From: Martelella sp. HB161492 | Lineage (GTDB): Bacteria; Pseudomonadota; Alphaproteobacteria; Rhizobiales; Rhizobiaceae | Reading direction: 5' to 3' | NCBI RefSeq assembly: GCF_013184775.1 | Contig: NZ_JAATVV010000017.1 | Location: forward strand, 1 to 64,000 | Length of the DNA: 64,000 bases | In this document: piece after piece, positions 25,436-35,193 of the stretch | Layout of the letters: each line of letters starts with the position of its first letter | Position numbering within the stretch: position 1 is the first letter of the stretch | Position numbers and translations under genes: made by a program | The notes under the pieces: model-generated | Told to the model about the DNA's origin: nothing | The model's input: only the letters and a program-made list of their open reading frames with translations | The model's database searches: none

Positions 25436-26923
25436 TCAGAGCAGCATCAGCCCCGCCTCACCATCTTCATTGCCCGGCTGCTGACCGGGGCGGACGGCTG
25501 GCAGGAACCAGGCGGCGAGAAACACCGCCGCAGTCACGGCGACCATATAGGTCAGGCAGGCGGTAAAGCCGGCAACATAGGCATCTTCAGTTGCGGCACC
25601 TGCGGCCTGTCGGGTGGCAATCGTGGCAAAGAAGAGCTGGCTGGCAATGGCAATGCCGAGCGCGCTTCCCGCCTGCTGGATCGCCTGCAGTGCCCCCGAA
25701 GCCGATCCCGCGTCAGGGCCAGGGACATCTGCCAGCATCGACTGGAACAGCGGCGAGACGGTGAAGCCGAGCGAAAAGCCACCGATCAGCAGACCGGGCG
25801 CAAAGGTAAAGACACCGGGTGTGCCGGAATGGCGCCAGACGATGAACAGTATCAGCGCCAGCCCCGACGTCATCAGTGCCGCACCGATGAGAATGCGCCC
25901 TTTCATGAAATTGTCGGACAGCCTGCGATTGCTGAAGGCAGCCATGAAGGCGCCGAGCGGAAAGGGAATGGTGGCAAGACCGGCCTCCAGCGGCGTGAAG
26001 CCGAATCCCTGCTGCAGAAAGATCGCAAAAGTCATGAACAGACCGGCCGGCGTGGAATAAAACAGGAAGGAAATGACCCCGCCCAGCAGATAGGCATGGT
26101 TGTGCATCAGCGACACGGGCAGCAGCTGCTCCCGTCCGGCCTTCGCCCGATGCGTCTCCCAGACGTAAAATCCAGCAAACAGCGGCAGCGAGGCCAGAAG
26201 CATCACGAAGGTCCAGAAAGGCCAGTCATACCGGCGCCCCTCGACCAGGGGAAAGATCAGGAACAGAAAGGCAAGCGCGACAATCAGCACGCCCGGCTTG
26301 TCGAGCCTGAGCGTGCGTTGCCCGGGAAAGCGCGGGATCAGCACGCTGCCGGCAATCACGGCAACAATGCCGACCGGCACATTGATGTAGAAGATCGAGC
26401 GCCAGCCCATATCAAAGACATTGACCGCAATCAGCCAGCCGCCGATCAGCGGCCCGCTGACAATGGCAATTCCGCTGGTGATGCCGAACATGGAAAGCGC
26501 GGCCGAACGCTCTTTCGACACAAACATATCCTGCACCAGCGAGAGAACCTGGGGCGCCATGATGGCGGCACCGAGCCCCTGCATCAGCCGCGCGACGATG
26601 AGAAACTCAATATTGGGCGCGACGCCGGACAGGGCCGATGACAGCGTGAAAAAGCCTACGCCGCCGAGAAACATCTCTTTCTTGCCATAGATGTCGCCCA
26701 GCCGCCCGCAGGGCATCAGCGCCAGCGCGAAAACCAGGACATAACCGGCAACGATCCATTCGATCGAACTAGAATGTGCGTTGAGATCCTTCTGGATCAC
26801 CGGCAGCGCCACATTAACGATTGTCGCATCAAGCAGGTTCATGAAGGCGGCGGCAATCAGCACGCCCATCGCCACCCAGCGTCCGGGATAGCCCTTCGTC
26901 GCTTGCGGTTGAGCTGTCGGCAT
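25436..26923 (-). CDS. Second DHA2-family drug exporter
   Basis: About 495 residues from ATG 26923, which is preceded by AGGGGGG; the longer frame adds an unlikely N-terminus. LLDATIVNVALPVI and GRLGDIYGKKEMFL are the DHA2 motifs, with about fourteen membrane segments. It is clearly related to the exporter downstream, suggesting an old tandem duplication with divergence. It ends about 70 bases before the tetR start and may be a separate unit. Confidence 0.92.
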   Translation of the reverse strand: MPTAQPQATKGYPGRWVAMGVLIAAAFMNLLDATIVNVALPVIQKDLNAHSSSIEWIVAGYVLVFALALMPCGRLGDIYGKKEMFLGGVGFFTLSSALSGVAPNIEFLIVARLMQGLGAAIMAPQVLSLVQDMFVSKERSAALSMFGITSGIAIVSGPLIGGWLIAVNVFDMGWRSIFYINVPVGIVAVIAGSVLIPRFPGQRTLRLDKPGVLIVALAFLFLIFPLVEGRRYDWPFWTFVMLLASLPLFAGFYVWETHRAKAGREQLLPVSLMHNHAYLLGGVISFLFYSTPAGLFMTFAIFLQQGFGFTPLEAGLATIPFPLGAFMAAFSNRRLSDNFMKGRILIGAALMTSGLALILFIVWRHSGTPGVFTFAPGLLIGGFSLGFTVSPLFQSMLADVPGPDAGSASGALQAIQQAGSALGIAIASQLFFATIATRQAAGAATEDAYVAGFTACLTYMVAVTAAVFLAAWFLPAVRPGQQPGNEDGEAGLMLL

Positions 26924-27041
26924 TTGGCGCCCCCCTGGCACTTCGTGTCGCAGGTGACAGACCAAGATCTTGCCTGTCACCCGTCAATTTCCCCTTTCTA
27001 TCCTTTGGCGAGACTTCGATGTGAAGTCAACCTTGACGGCA

Positions 27042-27956
27042 TCAGGTCAACAGCAGGGCCAGAACGCCGGAGACGATCAGAAGACAGCCGAAAAGCTCGG
27101 CCCTCGTGATTTTCTCCTTGAAGATGAAGACCGAGGTCGCAAAGGTGAAGAGCATTTCGACCTGCGCCACCGCCTTGACGATTGCCGCTTGCTGCATCGT
27201 CATCGCAGAAAACCAGCCGAATGAGGCCGTCGCCCCGACGAAACCGACGGCCAGCGCCGGTTTCCATGCCTTGAGAACCCGAACAAGCTCACCGCGATCG
27301 AAGATCAGCATCCAGGCCAGCATGGCCGCCGTCTGAACCACGATGACAATGGCGAGCGTGAAAGAGGCCTGCATGATGCTGTCAGGCGCAGGCAGGCTTG
27401 GCGCAAGCGACAGCGAGGCGGCACGATAGGCCACCGCTGAAAGGCCGAACAGCGTGCCCGAGAAGATGCCGATCGCCGCGGTTCTCGAGAAAACCGCACC
27501 GGCAATCGCTTTCACGCTGAGTGCGCTGCGCGAAAGCGAGATCAGCACCACACCGGCAATCGAGATCAGGATGGCGATGACCGCACCGGTGGAAATCCGG
27601 TCGCCAAGAAACACAAAGCCGATAACCGCCGCCTGCGCCGGTTCGGTCCGCGAATAAGCCGTGCCGACGGCAAAGTTGCGAAAGGAGAACATATAGACGA
27701 GCAGAAAGGTCGCAGCGATCTGCGCAAAGGCACCGACAAGCGCCCAGACGGCAAAGGTTGCGTTCAGCGATGGCACCGGACGGGCGAGCGGTCCGGCCAG
27801 CACGAAGAGGTAGATAAGCGCGAAAGGCAGGCCGAAGCCGAAGCGGGTGAAGGTTGCTCCCAAAGTGGCCATCCGGCCCTTCAGGTATTTCTGCAGGGTC
27901 GAGCGCATATTCTGCAGAAATGCGCTTCCCAGCGTGATAATGACCCATAATTCCAT
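27042..27956 (-). CDS. EamA/DMT-family transporter
   Basis: A 304-residue protein with ten membrane segments arranged as two EamA repeats (about 1-140 and 155-304), ending EKITRAELFGCLLIVSGVLALLL. Members export or import small metabolites such as amino acids or nucleotide sugars; no substrate can be deduced. It is transcribed toward the DHA2 exporter. Confidence 0.85.
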   Translation of the reverse strand: MELWVIITLGSAFLQNMRSTLQKYLKGRMATLGATFTRFGFGLPFALIYLFVLAGPLARPVPSLNATFAVWALVGAFAQIAATFLLVYMFSFRNFAVGTAYSRTEPAQAAVIGFVFLGDRISTGAVIAILISIAGVVLISLSRSALSVKAIAGAVFSRTAAIGIFSGTLFGLSAVAYRAASLSLAPSLPAPDSIMQASFTLAIVIVVQTAAMLAWMLIFDRGELVRVLKAWKPALAVGFVGATASFGWFSAMTMQQAAIVKAVAQVEMLFTFATSVFIFKEKITRAELFGCLLIVSGVLALLLT

Positions 27957-28027
27957 GGGAAAGTCCTTGCTATTCAGCCATCCGCACCGCCTTCAATGCG
28001 GCCGGATCATCATCGGTCGAACGAAAA

Positions 28028-28050
28028 GAGCCGCCAGACAGGCGGCAATC
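28028..28050 (-). terminator. Terminator of the 40-residue small gene
   Basis: On the minus strand GCCGCC-TGTCT-GGCGGC is followed by TCTTTTCG, a compact rho-independent terminator starting a few bases after the stop codon of the small gene. Confidence 0.7.
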
Positions 28051-28055
28051 AGCGA

Positions 28056-28178
28056 TCAGACAAGACGACCGTGGCTGGAGCCGGTGAAAAAGGCGGCAAA
28101 GCGCTGCGGCATGCGTCTGCGGTCGTGCAGGACGACGCAGGTAATTCCGCATTCTGCTGTGCGCGTGAGCTTGGACAT
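28056..28178 (-). CDS. Probable small protein, 40 residues
   Basis: An open frame beginning MSKLTRTAECGITCVV and ending GSSHGRLV, rich in basic residues, with two Cys at 10 and 14. AGGAAAG lies six bases before the ATG and a terminator follows the stop, so it has the full layout of an independent gene. It is divergent from the pyrimidine nucleotidase gene. I do not recognise the family; expression is unproven. Confidence 0.5.
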   Translation of the reverse strand: MSKLTRTAECGITCVVLHDRRRMPQRFAAFFTGSSHGRLV

Positions 28179-28303
28179 GACATCTTTCCTATCAGCTTTT
28201 GCCGATCCGCAAAAGGTGCAAGATGCGACGCCGTGCCGCAAGGCTGCGGGCGGTTGAAAATTGGCATTTTCCAATTCGTCGGCCTCTGCCATAACTGGGA
28301 ACC

Positions 28304-29026
28304 ATGACAGATCTTGCAAAAATGCCGGCCAAAGCCGATTTCGCCCATATTGAAGACTGGGTCTTCGATCTCGATAACACGCTCTATCCGCACGAGATCA
28401 ATCTTTTCGCCCAGATCGACCGCAACATGACCGCCTATGTGGCGGCGCTGCTGCAGCTTGACCCTGTGGCCGCGCGCCGGCTGCAGAAGGACTATTACCG
28501 CGATCACGGAACAACGCTCCAGGGCCTGATGATCCATCACGGCATCGACCCGAATGATTTCCTCGAAAAGGCACATGCCATCGACTATTCGGTCGTACCC
28601 GCCAATCCGGCGCTGGGCGAAGCGATAAGGGCCCTGCCCGGCCGCAAGCATATTTTCACCAATGGCTCCGTCGCCCATGCCGAAAAGACCGCGGCCGCAC
28701 TCGGCATTCTCGATGATTTCGACCGTGTTTTCGATATCGCCGCCAGCAATTTCGTTCCGAAACCAGCTGAAGCCGCCTATGCCGCCTTTCTCAGCAATAG
28801 CGGCATCGATACTCGCCACGCCGCCATGTTCGAGGATCTGCCGCGCAATCTCGCCCAGCCCAAGGCACTTGGCATGACCACGGTTCTTGTCGTTCCGCAG
28901 AACCTCGATTACGGCTCATCCCAGGCCTTTGAGCGTGCGACCGGCGATACCAACCATATCGACTATCTGACCGACAACCTCGCAGGCTTCGTCGGCGCCG
29001 TGGCGCAGCTTGTCAGTCATGGTTAA
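28304..29026 (+). CDS. HAD pyrimidine 5'-nucleotidase
   Basis: A 240-residue HAD hydrolase with the nucleophile motif WVFDLDNTLYPHE at 19-31, FTNGSVAHAEK (motif II), FVPKPAEAAYAAFL (motif III) and MFEDLPRNLAQPKALGMTTVLV (motif IV). The layout is that of the SDT1-like pyrimidine 5'-nucleotidases that dephosphorylate UMP, CMP or related compounds. It lies upstream of dapD in the same direction but separated by another gene. Confidence 0.88.
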   Translation: MTDLAKMPAKADFAHIEDWVFDLDNTLYPHEINLFAQIDRNMTAYVAALLQLDPVAARRLQKDYYRDHGTTLQGLMIHHGIDPNDFLEKAHAIDYSVVPANPALGEAIRALPGRKHIFTNGSVAHAEKTAAALGILDDFDRVFDIAASNFVPKPAEAAYAAFLSNSGIDTRHAAMFEDLPRNLAQPKALGMTTVLVVPQNLDYGSSQAFERATGDTNHIDYLTDNLAGFVGAVAQLVSHG

Positions 29027-29138
29027 GAATCCGTGAATGAGTGAAGCGTAAGTCTACCTTTCCAAACCTTAATTGGCGGGACCTCGCCCGCAGCTCTAAC
29101 GTGATGATGCCGAGAGGAAACCGAAGAGGAAACCGTCG

Positions 29139-29948
29139 ATGAATGCGCAACGTTTTGCCTTCACTGCCTTTCTTGCTACCGCCGCCCTTGGGGCGCTGAC
29201 CCTGCCGGGCTTTGCCGACCAGGGAACAGAGCGCGCCATCAGCCCGCAAAGGCAGGATGAGGCCTTTATCTTTCTCCTGAAAAATGCCGATACCGACAAG
29301 AATGGCCAGATCACCAAGGATGAAATGGATGCCTGGCGCGCCGCGACCTTCGCCAAGATCGATGCCAATGGCGATGGCGTGATCACGCCTGGTGAGTTTT
29401 CCGACTATCGCAAGGCACAGAGACAGGCCTTCCGTGATGCCCATCCGAAACCGGGACCCAACATCTCAGATGGCACAGACAAGGCGACCGCCGACGCAGC
29501 GCCCCCCGCTGAGGGCACGCCGCCGCCACCTGCAGCAGACCAGCAGGCTGACGCGACCATGCCACCGCCGCCGCCGTCCGGGATGATGGCCAGGCGCGGC
29601 GCCGGCCCGGATGGCATGCCACCGCCCGGCGCCCATATGCCGCACCGCATGATGATGGCCGATGGCGATGAACGCGGATATCCGCAGCGCGGCTGGCATC
29701 ATGGCGGCATGGGCGGCTTCGGCCCGGGGACCATGCATCCGATGGCGCCAGATGATCATGACGGGATGAAGCAGCACCATCACGCCATGATGGGGCATAT
29801 CTTCTTTGCCCGTGCCGATGTTGACCGCTCCGGCCAGGTCAGCAAGGAGGAGTTCATGGCACTTGGCGATGCCATGTTCGCCCGTCTCGACAGCAATGGC
29901 GATCTTGTCATCACCGTTGATGATCTTCCCGACAGGCCCTGGCACTGA
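29139..29948 (+). CDS. Exported EF-hand protein with a Pro- and His/Met-rich middle
   Basis: A 269-residue protein with a signal peptide (cleavage about residue 26). Four EF-hand loops are visible at 51-62, 75-86, 227-238 and 251-262, arranged as two pairs with Asp at position 1 and an acidic residue at position 12. Between the pairs, residues 120-220 are rich in Pro, Gly, Met and His, with clusters such as MKQHHHAMMGH. Calcium binding in the periplasm is likely; the middle could also bind copper or nickel. Its biological role is unknown. Confidence 0.85.
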   Translation: MNAQRFAFTAFLATAALGALTLPGFADQGTERAISPQRQDEAFIFLLKNADTDKNGQITKDEMDAWRAATFAKIDANGDGVITPGEFSDYRKAQRQAFRDAHPKPGPNISDGTDKATADAAPPAEGTPPPPAADQQADATMPPPPPSGMMARRGAGPDGMPPPGAHMPHRMMMADGDERGYPQRGWHHGGMGGFGPGTMHPMAPDDHDGMKQHHHAMMGHIFFARADVDRSGQVSKEEFMALGDAMFARLDSNGDLVITVDDLPDRPWH

Positions 29949-29979
29949 AACGACGGTGCCAAGAGCACCCAGAACAGGA

Positions 29980-30015
29980 AAACCGCGCCTTTCTTGTGAA
30001 AGCGCGGTTTTTCCG
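29980..30015 (+). terminator. Terminator after the EF-hand gene
   Basis: AAAACCGCGC pairs with GCGCGGTTTT around a 13-base loop and is followed by further T, about 30 bases after the stop codon. Confidence 0.85.
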
Positions 30016-30067
30016 TGACGCCGGTCAAAAGGATGAGCTTTTTGCCGTCACCGTTTGCGGGCGAAGA

Positions 30068-30096
30068 TTGACGCATCGCCGAGCCTCGCTTAGACC
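30068..30096 (+). promoter_or_regulatory. Possible dapD promoter
   Basis: TTGACG (30068-30073) and TAGACC (30091-30096) are spaced by 17 bases, about 83 bases before the dapD start. The -10 is only a moderate match. Confidence 0.4.
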
Positions 30097-30179
30097 GATT
30101 TCAACGGCCGAAGCAGTGAGACCGCGCGTTCGGAACGAATTGCGGTCCAGCCTGCCTGCATGACAACAAAGGAATTGAG

Positions 30180-31031
30180 ATGACCGACCTGACCGCACTT
30201 GAACACACGATCGAGGCCGCTTTCGAAAACCGCGCCGAAGTGACCATCAGCACCAAGGGCGAAATTCGTGAAGCAGTCGAGGAATCGCTGAACCTGCTCG
30301 ATGGCGGCAAAGCCCGCGTGGCAGAAAAGCTTGAAGGCGGCGAATGGAAGGTCAATCAGTGGCTCAAGAAGGCGGTGCTGCTGTCCTTCCGGCTGAACGA
30401 CATGGACGTCGTCAAGGGCGGACCGGACAATGCCACCTGGTGGGACAAGGTTCCCTCCAAGTTCGACAACTGGGGCGAAAACCAGTTTCGCGCCGCCGGC
30501 TTCCGTGCCGTGCCGAACGCCGTCGTCCGCCGCTCGGCCTATATCGCTCCCGGCGTCGTGCTGATGCCCTCATTTGTCAATCTCGGCGCCTATGTCGATG
30601 AAGGAACAATGGTTGATACCTGGGCAACCGTCGGCTCCTGCGCCCAGATCGGCAAGCATGTTCACCTGTCCGGCGGTGTCGGCATTGGCGGCGTGCTGGA
30701 ACCCATGCAGGCCGGCCCGACCATCATCGAGGACAATTGCTTTATCGGCGCCCGTTCCGAAGTGGTTGAAGGCTGCATCGTGCGCGAAGGCTCGGTTCTC
30801 GGCATGGGTGTTTTCATCGGCAAGTCGACCAAGATCGTCGACCGCGCCACCGGCGAGATCACCTATGGTGAAGTTCCGCCCTATTCGGTCGTGGTTGCCG
30901 GCACGCTGCCTGCCGCCAAGCCGATGGGCAATGGCCAGCCTGGCCCTGGTCTCTACTGCGCCGTGATCGTCAAGCGCGTCGACGAGCGCACCCGCTCCAA
31001 GACCGGCATCAACGAATTGCTGCGCGACTAA
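30180..31031 (+). CDS. dapD: Tetrahydrodipicolinate N-succinyltransferase
   Basis: A 283-residue enzyme that succinylates tetrahydrodipicolinate in lysine and diaminopimelate synthesis. The N-terminal helical domain (1-105) is followed by a left-handed beta-helix of hexapeptide repeats, with [20 protein letters not shown] and [27 protein letters not shown] precedes the ATG. dapE follows 103 bases downstream, giving successive branches of the succinylase pathway. Confidence 0.97.
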   Translation: MTDLTALEHTIEAAFENRAEVTISTKGEIREAVEESLNLLDGGKARVAEKLEGGEWKVNQWLKKAVLLSFRLNDMDVVKGGPDNATWWDKVPSKFDNWGENQFRAAGFRAVPNAVVRRSAYIAPGVVLMPSFVNLGAYVDEGTMVDTWATVGSCAQIGKHVHLSGGVGIGGVLEPMQAGPTIIEDNCFIGARSEVVEGCIVREGSVLGMGVFIGKSTKIVDRATGEITYGEVPPYSVVVAGTLPAAKPMGNGQPGPGLYCAVIVKRVDERTRSKTGINELLRD

Positions 31032-31052
31032 ACCACGGCCTTTCCGGCTTTT

Positions 31053-31092
31053 GCCCTTTCAGTCTCAGCCAATTCAGGCAGACTGAAAGGGC
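31053..31092 (+). promoter_or_regulatory. Inverted repeat between dapD and dapE
   Basis: GCCCTTTCAGTCT pairs perfectly with AGACTGAAAGGGC around a 14-base loop. There is no T tract afterwards, so it is more likely an mRNA-processing, stabilising or attenuating hairpin than a strong terminator. Confidence 0.5.
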
Positions 31093-31134
31093 TAAACAGA
31101 ACCGCTTCCGCAAGTCAGCTACCAGATTGAACGC

Positions 31135-32331
31135 ATGACCGTGACAGATCCCGTCAAAAATCTCGCCGCTCTGATCCGCTGCCCGTCGGTAACACCGGCC
31201 GAAGGCGGCGCACTGACCGCCCTCGAGACAATGCTGAGCCCGCTCGGCTTTGACGTGACGCGCATGGTCGAGACCACACCCGGCACGCCGGATGTGGAAA
31301 ATCTCTATGCCCGTCTCGGTTCTGAAGGTCCGCATCTGATGTTTGCCGGACATACCGATGTCGTTCCGCCAGGCGCGGAGGCCTCTTGGACCCACCCGCC
31401 CTTTGCTGCCGAGATTGCCGATGGCAGGCTTTATGGCCGCGGCGCCGTTGACATGAAGGGCGGCATCGCCTGCTTCGTTGCAGCCCTTGCCCGCGTCATC
31501 GACCGTCATGGCCCCCTGCCCGGCTCGGTCTCACTGCTGATCACCGGCGACGAGGAAGGTCCCTCGATCAACGGTACCGACAAGCTTCTGCAGTGGGCGG
31601 CCGCGCGCGGCGAAACATGGGATGGCGCCCTTGTCGGCGAGCCGACCAATCCGGACACGCTCGGAGACATGATCAAGATCGGCCGTCGTGGCTCGCTCTC
31701 CGGCCGGGTCACCGTCATCGGACAACAGGGCCATGTCGCCTATCCGCATCTCGCCGACAATCCCTTGCGTGGCATGGCGGCTGTGATGACCGCGCTGATG
31801 GGCACCCCCTTTGATGCGGGCAGCGAAGACTTCCCGCCCTCCAATCTCGAGATCACCTCGGTCGATACCGGCAACCCCGCGACCAATGTGATCCCGCAGG
31901 CGGCAAGCGCGGTCTTCAACATCCGCTTCAACGATCGCTGGAACGAGGAAAGCCTGAAGGCCGAGATCATCGCCCGCCTCGACAGCGCCCTTGCCGATGC
32001 GCCGCTCAGGCCTGAGGGCATCAGCGCCGATTACACGATTGAATGGCTCGGCCGGACCAGCCAGGTCTTCCTGACGCGCGACAACCGGCTTGCCGGCAGT
32101 CTGGCCGCGGCGATTGAGACCGTGACCGGCAATATCCCGAAGCTCTCCACAACAGGCGGCACATCCGATGCCCGCTTCATCAAGGACTATTGCCCCGTCG
32201 TGGAATTCGGCCTTGTCGGCCAGACCATGCACAAGATCGACGAGCATGTCGCATTGTCCGACCTCGAAAGTCTGACGCAAATCTACGAGACCTTCATCGA
32301 CAGGTGGTTTGAGCTTGCCGACAATCGCTGA
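31135..32331 (+). CDS. dapE: Succinyl-diaminopimelate desuccinylase
   Basis: A 398-residue M20-family zinc hydrolase that removes succinate from N-succinyl-LL-diaminopimelate. Metal ligands are in FAGHTDVVPPG (His-x-Asp), GRGAVDMKGG, TGDEEGPS and the C-terminal GQTMHKIDEHV. The dimerisation lid domain occupies about 185-295. Its last 23 bases overlap the start of the following membrane-protein gene. Confidence 0.97.
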   Translation: MTVTDPVKNLAALIRCPSVTPAEGGALTALETMLSPLGFDVTRMVETTPGTPDVENLYARLGSEGPHLMFAGHTDVVPPGAEASWTHPPFAAEIADGRLYGRGAVDMKGGIACFVAALARVIDRHGPLPGSVSLLITGDEEGPSINGTDKLLQWAAARGETWDGALVGEPTNPDTLGDMIKIGRRGSLSGRVTVIGQQGHVAYPHLADNPLRGMAAVMTALMGTPFDAGSEDFPPSNLEITSVDTGNPATNVIPQAASAVFNIRFNDRWNEESLKAEIIARLDSALADAPLRPEGISADYTIEWLGRTSQVFLTRDNRLAGSLAAAIETVTGNIPKLSTTGGTSDARFIKDYCPVVEFGLVGQTMHKIDEHVALSDLESLTQIYETFIDRWFELADNR

Positions 32332-32899
32332 AATCCGGTTTTATCTCAAAGGCCTGTGGCTGCTCTTCAAGGGCAGCGCCACCGCCTATCACTATCTTGA
32401 TTTTACCGAACGGGGTTTCCGGCGTTCCTTCTGGGCTTTTGTCATCTGCCTGCCCTTCATGGTTCTCTCGAGCCTTCTGAGCCTGACCGACAGTGCCGGA
32501 AACGGCGTGGCCTTTACCGGTCTTCTCGTGTTTCGCACGATCCTGATCCAGGCTGTCAGCTGGATTGTTCCTCTGGTGGCAATCGCGCTTGTCTGTCATT
32601 TCTCCGGCCAGGCGAAGGCCTTCTTCCGCATCGTTATCGCCTCCAACTGGTTAAGCGTGCCGGTCAATGTTGTCGCCGCCGTTCTCATCATCGCCATCGC
32701 GCTGCTCGGCCCGGCGTTTCTCGTGCCCCTAATCATCCTGCTCCAGGTGGTTATCTTCGGCGCTTTTCTTTTTGAAATCAGGCTCTTCTACGTTCTTCTT
32801 GACGACCGGCCGCTGCCCACCGCCGCAACGATCCTGGCCTCGGTCGTCACCACACTGGTGATCAGTGATCTCGGAACGCGCTACATGCTTGGCGGCTGA
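32309..32899 (+). CDS. Conserved membrane protein following dapE
   Basis: A 196-residue protein with about four or five hydrophobic segments from residue 45 onward. It starts with TTG inside the dapE 3' end, or with a second TTG two codons later, implying translational coupling to dapE. No motif was recognised. In related genomes a membrane protein also follows dapE, as far as I recall, but its function is unknown. Confidence 0.75.
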   Translation: MSLPTIAEIRFYLKGLWLLFKGSATAYHYLDFTERGFRRSFWAFVICLPFMVLSSLLSLTDSAGNGVAFTGLLVFRTILIQAVSWIVPLVAIALVCHFSGQAKAFFRIVIASNWLSVPVNVVAAVLIIAIALLGPAFLVPLIILLQVVIFGAFLFEIRLFYVLLDDRPLPTAATILASVVTTLVISDLGTRYMLGG

Positions 32900-32975
32900 G
32901 CCGGGGGGGAGCCCATGCTTGACAAGTGCAATCATGGCGATAAATCTCGGGCATATATTCTGAGGGGAATTTAGC

Positions 32976-33440
32976 ATGTCGAAGCCTGTTCAGCCGCTTC
33001 TTGTCTGCCTGCTGCTCGCTGCCTGCCAGGCCGGGCCGATCAATGTTCTCTACAAAGAAGGCAGCACCCGCGAGCAGCGGCAGGAGGCCTATGATCAGTG
33101 CATGATCGAGGCACTGAAGGAAGTACCGCAGAACATGGTCACCGAGATTTCGGGCGGCTATTCCGTACCGGGCTATGTCAGTTGCCAGGACAAGAATGAC
33201 AGGACCTACTGCACCGAAGTGGGCGGCTACGTCACCCCCGTGACCAGCGAGAGCCACGACACAAATGCGGCGCTGCGCTCACGCGTGATCAATCGGTGCC
33301 TGGACAAGAAGGGCTATACGTCGATCGTCCGGCCAATCTGCCCGTCGCAGCAGGAGCGCGCCATGGCTGCGAGCCAGATCGCCCAGCCGCCGCAATCGGC
33401 GATCAGCTGTGTTGCCGGTCAGTCGGTCTCGACGCTGTGA
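32976..33440 (+). CDS. Small lipoprotein of unknown function
   Basis: A 154-residue protein with a type II signal peptide: hydrophobic stretch then the lipobox LLAAC with Cys at 18. The mature part contains several further Cys (about 42, 70, 78, 108, 120, 142), suggesting disulfides in the periplasm. GAGGGGAA precedes the ATG. Its 3' end overlaps the convergent truA gene by 38 bases. Confidence 0.75.
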   Translation: MSKPVQPLLVCLLLAACQAGPINVLYKEGSTREQRQEAYDQCMIEALKEVPQNMVTEISGGYSVPGYVSCQDKNDRTYCTEVGGYVTPVTSESHDTNAALRSRVINRCLDKKGYTSIVRPICPSQQERAMAASQIAQPPQSAISCVAGQSVSTL

Positions 33441-34194
33441 CCGGGTCTGCCGGATAATCGACCTTCATGAAATAGAGCCCTTCCGGCGGGGCGACAGGGC
33501 CGCAGGCCCTGCGGTCCCGCGCCTCCAGTGCCGCGCGCACATCGGCAGCGCTCATCTTGCCATCGCCAGCCAGTTTCAGCGTACCGGCAAAGGAGCGGAT
33601 CTGATTATGCAGAAAGCTCTGGGCCGAGGCGCGGATCTCGATCACCTCGCCATTGCGCGTGACATCCAGGCGGTCAAGCGTGCGCATGGGTGACTTGGCC
33701 TGGCAGTGAACGGAGCGGAAGGTGGTGAAATCGTGGTGGCCGACCAGTTGCTGGGCGGCCTCATGCATCGCCTCGTGATCCAGCGGTTTCGGCACCCACC
33801 AGGCCCGCTTTGCCTCCAGAGCGGGATGGGCCCGGCGATTGAGAATGCGGTAGAGATAATGTCGCTTGATGGCGGAAAAACGCGCATTGAAATCCGGATC
33901 GGCGACAAGGACCTCCGTCACTGACACCGTCTCTGCGGCAAGGCGCAGATGCGCATTGAGCGCATTGAGCAGCTGGAACGGGCTCCAGTCGCGCTGAAGA
34001 TCGAGATGAATGACCTGACCGAGCGCGTGCACGCCCGAATCGGTCCGTCCGGCCCCGCGAATGCTGACGGTCTCGCCGGTCAGCGAGAGAACCGCCCCCT
34101 CAAGCGCGCCCTGCACCGAGCGGCCATTGTCCTGGCGCTGCCAGCCAATATAGGGAGTGCCATCATATTCGACGGTCATGCGATAGCGTGGCAT
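33403..34194 (-). CDS. truA: tRNA pseudouridine(38-40) synthase TruA
   Basis: A 263-residue pseudouridine synthase acting on the tRNA anticodon arm. The catalytic Asp lies in [17 protein letters not shown] near residue 52; [12 protein letters not shown] and [13 protein letters not shown] are family hallmarks. It overlaps the fmt stop by one base and forms the def-fmt-truA unit typical of rhizobia. Confidence 0.96.
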   Translation of the reverse strand: MPRYRMTVEYDGTPYIGWQRQDNGRSVQGALEGAVLSLTGETVSIRGAGRTDSGVHALGQVIHLDLQRDWSPFQLLNALNAHLRLAAETVSVTEVLVADPDFNARFSAIKRHYLYRILNRRAHPALEAKRAWWVPKPLDHEAMHEAAQQLVGHHDFTTFRSVHCQAKSPMRTLDRLDVTRNGEVIEIRASAQSFLHNQIRSFAGTLKLAGDGKMSAADVRAALEARDRRACGPVAPPEGLYFMKVDYPADPVTASRPTDRQHS

Positions 34195-35129
34195 CAGCCG
34201 AGCACCGTGCCCTTGGGCAAGGGATGGCCGCGCAGAAACGCTTCGGCATCAAGCGCCTTGCCGCCTGCCTTCTGCAGCCGCGCCAGCGCTACGGCGCCCG
34301 TACCGCAGGCGACAATGCCGGCCTCGGCATCGATCACTGTGCCGGCAGGACCGGATCCGGTGGCAAGCCGGGTTTCGAGCAGTTTCACGCGCTCGGGTTT
34401 GCCATCCGCAAAAGCGGTCTCGAACCAGGCACCGGGAAAGGGCGAGAGGCCGCGCACATGATTATGCACCGCTTCGGCAGGGCGTGAGAAATCGACCCGG
34501 GTCTCCCCCTTGTCGATCTTGCGGGCATAGGTCGCTCCCTCCGCCGCCTGCTCGCAAAGCTGAAGCGTGCCGGCCTCAAGCGCTGCCATGGCCTTGACCA
34601 TCAGCCTGGCGCCAACCTGCATCATCCGGTCATGCAGCGCGCCCGCCGTCATGTCGGGCGTGATCGCCACCTTCTCGGTCAGCGCCACCGGCCCGGTATC
34701 GAGCCCCTTGTCCATCTTCATCACCATCATGCCGGTCTCGCTGTCTCCCGCCATGATGGCGCGCTGCAGCGGGGCCGCCCCGCGCCAGCGCGGCAGAAGC
34801 GAGGCATGGCCATTGAAACATCCATGCCGTGTGCCGGACAGGATTGCCTCGGGCAGCAGAAGACCATAGGCCACCACCACGGCCACATCGGCTTTGAGCG
34901 CAGCGAAGGCGGCGCGATCCTCTTCCGCCTTGAAATTCAATGGTGTGCGGACCGGCAGGCCAAGCAGTTCGGCAGCCTGATGAACCGGCGTCTTGACCTC
35001 GGCGAGACCGCGGCGGCCCGCAGCGCGCGGCGGCTGGGCATAAACGCAGGCAATCTCGTGACCGGCATCGACCAGCGCACGCAATGTCGGTACGGAAAAG
35101 TCGGGCGACCCCATGAAGATTACTTTCAT
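34194..35129 (-). CDS. fmt: Methionyl-tRNA formyltransferase
   Basis: A 311-residue enzyme that formylates initiator Met-tRNA using 10-formyl-THF. The signature [20 protein letters not shown] contains the catalytic Asn and His, and the catalytic Asp is in [12 protein letters not shown]. Position between the Asn and His is Gly here where Val or Ile is usual. C-terminal OB-fold from about 210. Downstream of def and coupled to truA. Confidence 0.96.
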   Translation of the reverse strand: MKVIFMGSPDFSVPTLRALVDAGHEIACVYAQPPRAAGRRGLAEVKTPVHQAAELLGLPVRTPLNFKAEEDRAAFAALKADVAVVVAYGLLLPEAILSGTRHGCFNGHASLLPRWRGAAPLQRAIMAGDSETGMMVMKMDKGLDTGPVALTEKVAITPDMTAGALHDRMMQVGARLMVKAMAALEAGTLQLCEQAAEGATYARKIDKGETRVDFSRPAEAVHNHVRGLSPFPGAWFETAFADGKPERVKLLETRLATGSGPAGTVIDAEAGIVACGTGAVALARLQKAGGKALDAEAFLRGHPLPKGTVLG

Positions 35130-35193
35130 CGCCTTCAGCTCCTTCTCGCTGAGACCGTCATCAACCGACCGGAAGCCGGATCCGCCAGCTGGC

